The notes under the pieces are model-generated. The model was not told where the DNA came from. It saw only the letters and a program-made list of their open reading frames with translations, and did not search any database. The position numbers were made by a program, and so were the translations under genes. A stretch of DNA of 6,663 nt, taken from positions 1-6,663 of the forward strand of contig SCUQ01000502.1 of NCBI GenBank assembly GCA_004297635.1, read 5' to 3'. How positions within the stretch are numbered: the stretch's first letter is position 1; every line of letters begins with the position of its first letter. This document shows positions 1 through 5,303 of this stretch, in pieces. The stretch comes from Rhizorhabdus sp. GTDB lineage: Bacteria; Pseudomonadota; Alphaproteobacteria; Sphingomonadales; Sphingomonadaceae.

Positions 1-175
1 AGGCGTGCTGGATCGGGTGGCCCTTTTCCTTCTGCGCGCCGATCGGGTGCGCGGGCACGCCGGCGGCGCCATGCATCGCGACATCCGCGGTGCCGTGAGC
101 GTCATGATCGGGGGCGGGGGCGCCATGACCCTCGGTCGCGGCATGGCCGCCGCCGCCATGTCCGCCATGGCCGTC
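1..175 (-). other. Gly/His-rich segment of the large multiheme cytochrome
   Basis: Residues 388-445 contain ten histidines (390, 393, 398, 404, 411, 414, 422, 430, 440, 444) among Gly, Ala and Asp. None lies in a CxxCH motif. It follows the fourth heme site and looks like a low-complexity linker that might bind metal ions or link two heme-bearing regions. Its far end lies beyond the window. Confidence 0.8.
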
Positions 176-1336
176 GTCCTTCGGCTCCAGCTTGTCCCTG
201 ATCGTCGGGTCGAGCGTCGCGGTCTGCCCGTCGCGCCCGAATTTCGCATAGATCAGGCTGTGCGTGGGTTCGCGATCATTCGCATAGACGACATGGCAGC
301 CGGCGCAGCCCGAGTTGCGGTAATCGCCGGGCTGGTCATTGGTGCCCATGAACCACATGAACGGATCGTTGAGACGGGTCTTGTGGATGTTCAGCACCGG
401 GATCGCGACGCGCAGGCCGGTGCCGGGGCCGCGATTGGACTGCTTGAGATCGGGCCGGCCCGGCTCCTCGAGGCGCTGGATGATGCCGGTCGAATTGGGC
501 AGGCCGATTTCGGCGAAGGTGCTGTTGATCGTGCGGCCGCCGCGCTCGAACACGCGGAAGATGTCGCCCGGTGGCAGGATGTGCCAGGTCGGCAGCGGAT
601 ACATCACCGGCAGTGCGCCGCGCGCCTTCTGCTCGGGGGTGACGGTGCCCGGCGGCGAGCCCGGCGACTTGATCTGGGCCGGTTCGCCCTTGGCGGTATA
701 GGCCTCGCCGAACAGGTAATTCTTGTAGGGCACGATGCCGTTATTATAGGCGCCGCCGCCCCACAGCATCGCGCCGGTCGACATCAGCGAACGTTCGGCT
801 GCCTGGATGATCTCCAAATGGCAGGCGCCGCAGGCCTCGCGCGCGACCCGGTAATCGGCGGGGTTGACGAAGCGCACATATTCCGGCGCCTCCTTGTTGA
901 GCAGCGTGTAGCTCCGCTTCGGGTTCGCCGAGGACGGCCAATGCCAGCTCTGCGGATATTTGGGCAGGACATGCGCCTTGTCGCGGGCCTGGACATAGGC
1001 GGCGTCGGTCGCCTTCAGACCGGCCTGGACATGCACGGTCGCGTCGCCGCCATGGCAGTCGACGCAGCCCAGCACCACCGCTTCGGTCTGGTGCATGGTC
1101 TTGCGGTCGGTCGCGGTATGGCAGGAGACGCAGCCCTCGCTCTTCGCATCGGCCTGGGTCCAGTCCTGGTTGCGCGGGGCATCGGCGAATTTGGGATAGA
1201 CGCGGGCGACAGGCTTTTCGCCTTCGGACGCCGGCGCGGGCGAGGGGGCCGAGACGAGGATGGTGAGCGCAGCTGCCAGCGCGATCGCGCCCCGGGCCGC
1301 CCATCGTGTCGTCATCAAGGATGCCAAAGCCCGCAT
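1..1336 (-). CDS. Large multiheme c-type cytochrome, N-terminal 445 residues (3' end cut by window edge)
   Basis: Exported electron-transfer protein, last of the four visible genes. I chose the ATG at 1336 because a good Shine-Dalgarno (GAGGA, 5 bases upstream) precedes it; an in-frame ATG at 1315 has none. Residues 1 to about 37 form a Sec signal peptide (hydrophobic core about 16-29, likely cleavage after APAS), with no lipobox. Four CxxCH heme sites are visible: CVSCH 69-73, CVDCH 91-95, CGACH 169-173 and CAGCH 344-348. A heme-free stretch of about 170 residues separates sites 3 and 4, and a Gly/His-rich segment starts near residue 388. The frame is still open at base 1, so more hemes may follow. 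From memory, proteins of this look occur in proteobacterial clusters with a barrel and a DUF336 protein; their function is not established to my knowledge. Periplasmic or outer-surface location is inferred. Being a c-type cytochrome is near certain; the role is not. Confidence 0.93.
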   Translation of the reverse strand, partial: MRALASLMTTRWAARGAIALAAALTILVSAPSPAPASEGEKPVARVYPKFADAPRNQDWTQADAKSEGCVSCHTATDRKTMHQTEAVVLGCVDCHGGDATVHVQAGLKATDAAYVQARDKAHVLPKYPQSWHWPSSANPKRSYTLLNKEAPEYVRFVNPADYRVAREACGACHLEIIQAAERSLMSTGAMLWGGGAYNNGIVPYKNYLFGEAYTAKGEPAQIKSPGSPPGTVTPEQKARGALPVMYPLPTWHILPPGDIFRVFERGGRTINSTFAEIGLPNSTGIIQRLEEPGRPDLKQSNRGPGTGLRVAIPVLNIHKTRLNDPFMWFMGTNDQPGDYRNSGCAGCHVVYANDREPTHSLIYAKFGRDGQTATLDPTIRDKLEPKDDGHGGHGGGGHAATEGHGAPAPDHDAHGTADVAMHGAAGVPAHPIGAQKEKGHPIQHA

Positions 1337-1341
1337 TGAAA

Positions 1342-1346
1342 TCCTC
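1342..1346 (-). promoter_or_regulatory. Ribosome binding site of the large multiheme cytochrome
   Basis: On the minus strand the bases read TGAGGATTTCAATG: GAGGA lies 5 bases before the ATG at 1336 and overlaps the TGA stop of the barrel gene. This decides the start at 1336 over the in-frame ATG at 1315, and it places ribosome binding within reach of a ribosome finishing the barrel gene. Confidence 0.75.
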
Positions 1347-3309
1347 AGAAACTCAAAATCGCGTTGAAGAGGACCGAATAATAGCGGTCGTCGCCACGCG
1401 AGTTCGTGAAAAGATCGGAAAAGCCCTTGCCCGGATCCAGTACGGCACCGGACAGGCGGAAGATCGCATTCTGCACCATGCTGGGGCGCCAGATGATCGC
1501 GCCGGACAGATCCCAGCCGATAGTCTTGGGGATGCTGCCCTCGTTGCGCAGCTCACGCAGGGTCGCGGTATTCTCGAACCAGAGATGGTTCAGATTGGTC
1601 GAGAAGCGCAGCTGCGGCAAAATGTCGAAATCCGCGCCGACGCCGAGCAGCATCGTTCCCGGATTGTTGAAGTTCGACTGACCCTGCTCCTTGGAGGTGC
1701 GCAGATCGTTGATGATGCCATTGCGCGGCGAGATGGCGACGTTGACGCCGCCGCCGGCGAAGGGGACGGTCTGGCGGATCCAGTAGCTGGTGTCGGCCCC
1801 GGCGAAAATCGGGTTCTCGAAGATGGCCGAGAAGCCGGTTTCCTTGTTGTCCTTGGGCTTGCCGTCGCCGGACGTATAGAGGCCCGACAGTTTCAGGCGG
1901 ATCCAGTCGATATCATAGCTCAGCTCGGCCGCGGCGAAGAGCGCACGGATCTTGGCGGGCTTCGAGGTGAAGAAGTTGTTCCGGTCCTCGCCGAACGCAC
2001 CATAGACGGTCGACGACAGGTTGAAGCGCTTGATCCGGCCGTCCAGGCTGTAGCCGACATAATAGACGTCATATTCGCGCGGCCGCTGATCGCCGAGCAG
2101 CGCCGGGCGGACGGGGAAGCCATTATGGTCGAGCGTGCGCTCCTTCTCCCGGTTGAAGTTCCCGGTCACCGAAACGAGCGAGGTGAGGCCCTGGATCGGA
2201 AAATCCTGCGCGAACAGGTTGGCGCTGACGACATAATCGTCGCGCGGCTTTTTGGTGACGTCGTTCAGGCCGCTATTGGTGTCCTTGTCCAGCCGCCAAT
2301 AGGCCTGGACGTTGAACTGGTAGCGGTTGTTGTCGCGATTGCCGAAGAAGCGGATGCCCAGCTGATTGTCCTGGAAAAGGAAACCGCGGAAGTCGAGCTG
2401 AACGGGCTGGATGCCTATGCGCAACGAATCGAAATCGAACCGATCCGAACGGTTGCCCAGATGCTTGTCGACGAACAGTTCCTGCACGCCGAAGAACACG
2501 TCGGTGCGGTGGCTGGGCTTCGACGAACGGACGTTGAGGACACGGCGTTCCTCCACGTTCACATAGTTGACCTGATAGGCGAATAGCGCCCGATATTCGA
2601 TGTCCGGCGGCTTATAGGCGGTCGACCCCTTGGTCAGGCCGAAGCCGAACAGTGCCGTCTGCACCGCGACGAGGCTGTTCTGACGGCCGAAGGTGTCGAT
2701 CGCGCCCGGCCGTTCCGACGTCTGATCGGCGACCGGCGTCGGGAAGGAGCGCGGCTCGATGATGGTGTCGGAGATCGCGTTTATGCCGAAGAACCAGTCA
2801 TCCCCGGTGATCGGCAGGAAGAACGGCTTCTTGTCGAGCTGGATCGGCCGATCGCCCTTCAGGCTGTTCTGGTGATAGGGATCGAACTGCGAATGGCAGA
2901 CATTCTGGATGCCGACATAATTCTTGTCGGGGCACAGCGCCTTGGCCAGCCGCCAGCGATCGGGAATCGGGAATTCATCGGTCGGAAACGCCGATGGCGG
3001 CGGCGCGGAGACCGCGCCGACATTGTTCTGGATTACCGGCGCCGGCAATTGCCCGACATAGCCGGGCCGGCGGCGGCCGTCGATCATCGGATCGTCGACC
3101 GTGGCGCCGGGCTCGATCGGAGCGACGGCTTCCGCGCTGGCCGGAACGGCGAGAATCGCCGGGTCGGCGGGGGGCGTTGTGGTCGCGGAGGCATCGACCG
3201 GCTTGGGATCGGCGACCGCCGCCGCCTCGCCGCCGGGCGCCGCAGATGCCAACGCCATGGCATGCAGAAGCAGGGATGAGAGCGCCGCTGCCATTATTTT
3301 CCGCCGCAC
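1345..3309 (-). CDS. Outer-membrane beta-barrel protein, putative porin of a porin-cytochrome system
   Basis: A 654-residue exported barrel protein. Residues 1-23 are a signal peptide: basic n-region (RRK at 2-4), Leu/Ala core, cleavage near ALASA. A Pro/Ala-rich, probably disordered segment follows (about 24-108), then a globular lead-in with the only two cysteines (C126, C138). From about residue 165 to the end the chain shows many amphipathic alternating strands separated by charged Asp/Asn/Arg loops, and it ends in an alternating aromatic/hydrophobic strand (YYSVLFNAILSF) with terminal Phe, the classic C-terminal signal for BAM-assembled barrels. Length is close to MtrB-type conduit barrels, but I see no direct sequence match to MtrB. 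It sits between a DUF336 lipoprotein and a multiheme cytochrome, which suggests it holds a cytochrome in the outer membrane (inference). It could instead be an ordinary porin. The start may be GTG 3309 or ATG 3294; the basic n-region favours GTG. Confidence 0.88.
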   Translation of the reverse strand: MRRKIMAAALSSLLLHAMALASAAPGGEAAAVADPKPVDASATTTPPADPAILAVPASAEAVAPIEPGATVDDPMIDGRRRPGYVGQLPAPVIQNNVGAVSAPPPSAFPTDEFPIPDRWRLAKALCPDKNYVGIQNVCHSQFDPYHQNSLKGDRPIQLDKKPFFLPITGDDWFFGINAISDTIIEPRSFPTPVADQTSERPGAIDTFGRQNSLVAVQTALFGFGLTKGSTAYKPPDIEYRALFAYQVNYVNVEERRVLNVRSSKPSHRTDVFFGVQELFVDKHLGNRSDRFDFDSLRIGIQPVQLDFRGFLFQDNQLGIRFFGNRDNNRYQFNVQAYWRLDKDTNSGLNDVTKKPRDDYVVSANLFAQDFPIQGLTSLVSVTGNFNREKERTLDHNGFPVRPALLGDQRPREYDVYYVGYSLDGRIKRFNLSSTVYGAFGEDRNNFFTSKPAKIRALFAAAELSYDIDWIRLKLSGLYTSGDGKPKDNKETGFSAIFENPIFAGADTSYWIRQTVPFAGGGVNVAISPRNGIINDLRTSKEQGQSNFNNPGTMLLGVGADFDILPQLRFSTNLNHLWFENTATLRELRNEGSIPKTIGWDLSGAIIWRPSMVQNAIFRLSGAVLDPGKGFSDLFTNSRGDDRYYSVLFNAILSF

Positions 3310-3316
3310 ACGTCCT
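3292..3316 (-). promoter_or_regulatory. Start region of the barrel gene with two candidate starts
   Basis: The stop TAA of the lipoprotein gene (3296-3294) shares a base with an ATG at 3294 (TAATG), preceded by a weak GGCGGA with 5-base spacing. An in-frame GTG at 3309 has AGGA only 3 bases upstream. The GTG adds the basic RRK n-region expected of a signal peptide; the ATG form would have no positive charge before its hydrophobic core. I favour GTG, but ATG remains possible. Confidence 0.5.
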
Positions 3317-5303
3317 GATCGGACGTATCGAGGAAGGGAGCGAACGGACAGTTGACGTAGCGCAGCCGCACGCCGGCTCCGATAGCGACGACGATCTGAT
3401 CCGCGCGGATCGCCGTCGGAGCATTGCCGATGCCACCTATGCGGGCCCCGCCATTATGTACGCCCAGGAACGAGATCATGTCGTCCTGATCGATGCCGTC
3501 GCCGGACACGCCCAGGCCGCCGATCAGCGTGTTGCCGCGATAGATCGGCACCGAGCCTGGGAATATCTGGATACCATTCTGAAGCCGGTTTTGCGCCTTG
3601 CCGGCGACATCGGGGCCGAAGGTGCAGCGCTGACGCGTGTCTACCGCGGAAGCGCCCAGCACGAAGCCGAGATGCTGGGCGAGATTGCTGAAGATCAGCG
3701 CGCTCTGCAGCCCGGTCGAAAAGGGGCTCCATTCGTTGAACGGGCGCGACAGCGGTCCATTGGGCTGCCCGACCTCACCGTCCGGGAAGAACGGGCGAGA
3801 CAGATTGCCGCCCGAACGATCGGCAAAGGCGACCTTGCCGGTGAGGGCGGTCGGATCGTTCAGGAAGGTCCGCACCTTCTGGACAAAGGACTGAACGTCC
3901 GGCGACGGATTGCCGAGCAGATCGCCTGCTGCATGCGTGCCGGAGAAGAAGGTGGCGGTGCGGGCTTTCTGGATCGAAACGTCGCTACCGAAAATAGGTG
4001 CATCGGGCGACCGGTCCATGCCCAGGATCGACCCATGGGTATCCACCACCGCCATGGTGACCTGGGCCCGGCTGTCGAGCGGCTTGCGGATCTGAGCGCG
4101 CGCCCGGCTCATGATCTTGAACGCTTCTTCGAGCAGCGCCTTCACCTCCGCGGCCGTCAAAGGCGCAGGGTTGTCCGCTCCATCGGTGCCGGCCCGGATC
4201 GGATAGCGCGGATTGCCGGAGCCATCGGTGAAGATGAACGCATCGGGATTGTCGATCGCGACGCCGGAAGCGCGTTCCGCCGCGGTGGCCGCCCTTATGC
4301 CCGAGGCTTCCGTGCCATAAGCGGTGCCGGCGAGGATGGTCGGCGTAGTGCCCTGCGCATAATAGCCGTTGACCGAAACCAGCGTACCGACGCTGCCGTT
4401 GAGCGCGGAGAAGGCCCGTGCATTGGCCGGGTTGGATTTGATGTCGCTCGGCTGCGCATCGCTGTACCGCAGCTGGACCACCGCCTGGATATTGTTGCCC
4501 CTGATCGCCTCGGGGGCCTCGAAGCCGGTCAGGCCGGCCAGCGCGATGATCTCGTCGTCATCCTTGTCGACATCGTCGATGTTGCTGTCGAAGCCATAGA
4601 GGCCATCCGACATGACGCCGATGCCGCCGACCGCTACGCCGTTCTTGTAGATGGGAAAGCCGCCGGGATCGGCCGCCAGCCCGAGCGGAGAGCGCTTCGG
4701 ACCGATGAACGCCCCCGTGCCGCCTGCCGCCATATAGCGCTGGTTGAAATCGGAGCAGGGAAGCTGGCTGAACTGCACGCCGAACAGCGGACCGCCGGGC
4801 AACATGTTGTTGCCGGCGGGGAAATGCTCCTGAACGATGAAGCTTGCCGTGCGGGTGGAGAAGGCGTTGCCGCCCGAGGACAGATAATCCCCCGTAATCG
4901 CCTTGGCGATGGCCGCCGCGACGAGCGGGTTGGCGTCCGCCGTGCCCGGAACCACCAGTCCTTCGACATCGGTGGGTTTCACCGTGCGATTGGTCGTCCT
5001 GACGGCGAGCGTCGTCGGCGCGCCGTTCATCCGGAACACGGCCAGGACATTGCCCGGGCGGTCGACGATCGCGATGACCGCCGGCTTGCCGCGCGCGGTT
5101 GCCTCCTCGATCGTCTGGGCCAGGATCTTCTGGACGTCGGCCGTGGTCAGCACTTCCTGCGCCGGAACGGCATAGACCGGCGTCTGCGACGGCGTGGGCG
5201 TAGGGGTTGGCGTGGGCGTCGAGCCGCCGCCGCCTCCGCCGCACGAAGCGAGCACGAAGGCGACACTGGTAAGAGCAGCTACGGCACGCGAGGCAAAGAT
5301 CAT
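3294..5303 (-). CDS. Lipoprotein with two tandem GlcG/HbpS-type (DUF336) domains
   Basis: A 669-residue lipoprotein. The signal peptide ends in a lipobox LASC (18-21), so C21 should be lipidated; a six-glycine run and five Thr-Pro pairs (29-38) follow as a tether. Two DUF336-like domains (about 51-258 and 382-616) each show the family pattern: a Val-Asp-x-x-Gly strand turn (VDRPG 80-84; VDTHG 420-424), an Arg-rich step (RMNGAP, RSPDAP), then PIY plus GGIGV/GGLGV (217-230; 586-599) and an acidic run ending in DDDEI or QDDMI. Each half carries a long insertion before PIY, so the domains are much larger than the usual roughly 130 residues. Besides C21 there are four cysteines (183, 560, 652, 666). 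Family members such as HbpS bind heme; others (GlcG, PduO C-terminal domain) have varied or unclear roles. The ATG overlaps the cytochrome stop as ATGA. Heme handling or a cytochrome partner role is inferred from the neighbours. Confidence 0.88.
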   Translation of the reverse strand: MIFASRAVAALTSVAFVLASCGGGGGGSTPTPTPTPTPSQTPVYAVPAQEVLTTADVQKILAQTIEEATARGKPAVIAIVDRPGNVLAVFRMNGAPTTLAVRTTNRTVKPTDVEGLVVPGTADANPLVAAAIAKAITGDYLSSGGNAFSTRTASFIVQEHFPAGNNMLPGGPLFGVQFSQLPCSDFNQRYMAAGGTGAFIGPKRSPLGLAADPGGFPIYKNGVAVGGIGVMSDGLYGFDSNIDDVDKDDDEIIALAGLTGFEAPEAIRGNNIQAVVQLRYSDAQPSDIKSNPANARAFSALNGSVGTLVSVNGYYAQGTTPTILAGTAYGTEASGIRAATAAERASGVAIDNPDAFIFTDGSGNPRYPIRAGTDGADNPAPLTAAEVKALLEEAFKIMSRARAQIRKPLDSRAQVTMAVVDTHGSILGMDRSPDAPIFGSDVSIQKARTATFFSGTHAAGDLLGNPSPDVQSFVQKVRTFLNDPTALTGKVAFADRSGGNLSRPFFPDGEVGQPNGPLSRPFNEWSPFSTGLQSALIFSNLAQHLGFVLGASAVDTRQRCTFGPDVAGKAQNRLQNGIQIFPGSVPIYRGNTLIGGLGVSGDGIDQDDMISFLGVHNGGARIGGIGNAPTAIRADQIVVAIGAGVRLRYVNCPFAPFLDTSDQDVCGGK
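5190..5219 (-). repeat. Five-unit imperfect hexanucleotide repeat coding for (Thr-Pro)5
   Basis: Minus-strand units ACGCCC, ACGCCA, ACCCCT, ACGCCC and ACGCCG encode Thr-Pro pairs at residues 29-38 of the lipoprotein. Third positions vary, so selection on the protein is likelier than recent slippage, although the unit number could still vary between strains. Together with the preceding six glycines it forms a flexible-then-stiff spacer after the lipidated cysteine. Confidence 0.8.

Noticed and set aside
744..1304. 186-codon minus-strand frame
   Set aside because: It overlaps the cytochrome in another frame on the same strand. It lacks the CxxCH pattern and signal peptide and is an alternative-frame shadow.
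1313..1315. ATG at 1315 as start of the large cytochrome
   Set aside because: No Shine-Dalgarno precedes it, whereas the in-frame ATG 21 bases upstream has GAGGA at ideal spacing.
5..1339. 444-codon open frame on the plus strand
   Set aside because: It is antisense to the large multiheme cytochrome, which has four CxxCH motifs and a signal peptide. No recognisable domain in the plus-strand product.
1306..2586. 426-codon open frame on the plus strand
   Set aside because: It is antisense to the barrel gene. The product is a Val/Ile/Glu/Asp/Arg-rich shadow without known motifs or a good ribosome binding site.
2893..2934. C-x11-C-H in the barrel protein (C126, C138, H139) as a possible heme site
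   Set aside because: Spacing does not match any heme attachment motif I know, and the segment sits ahead of a barrel. A disulfide is more likely.
5190..5219. Hexamer repeat as a CRISPR or regulatory array
   Set aside because: Units are contiguous with no spacers and lie in frame in a lipoprotein linker, so a protein-level repeat explains them.
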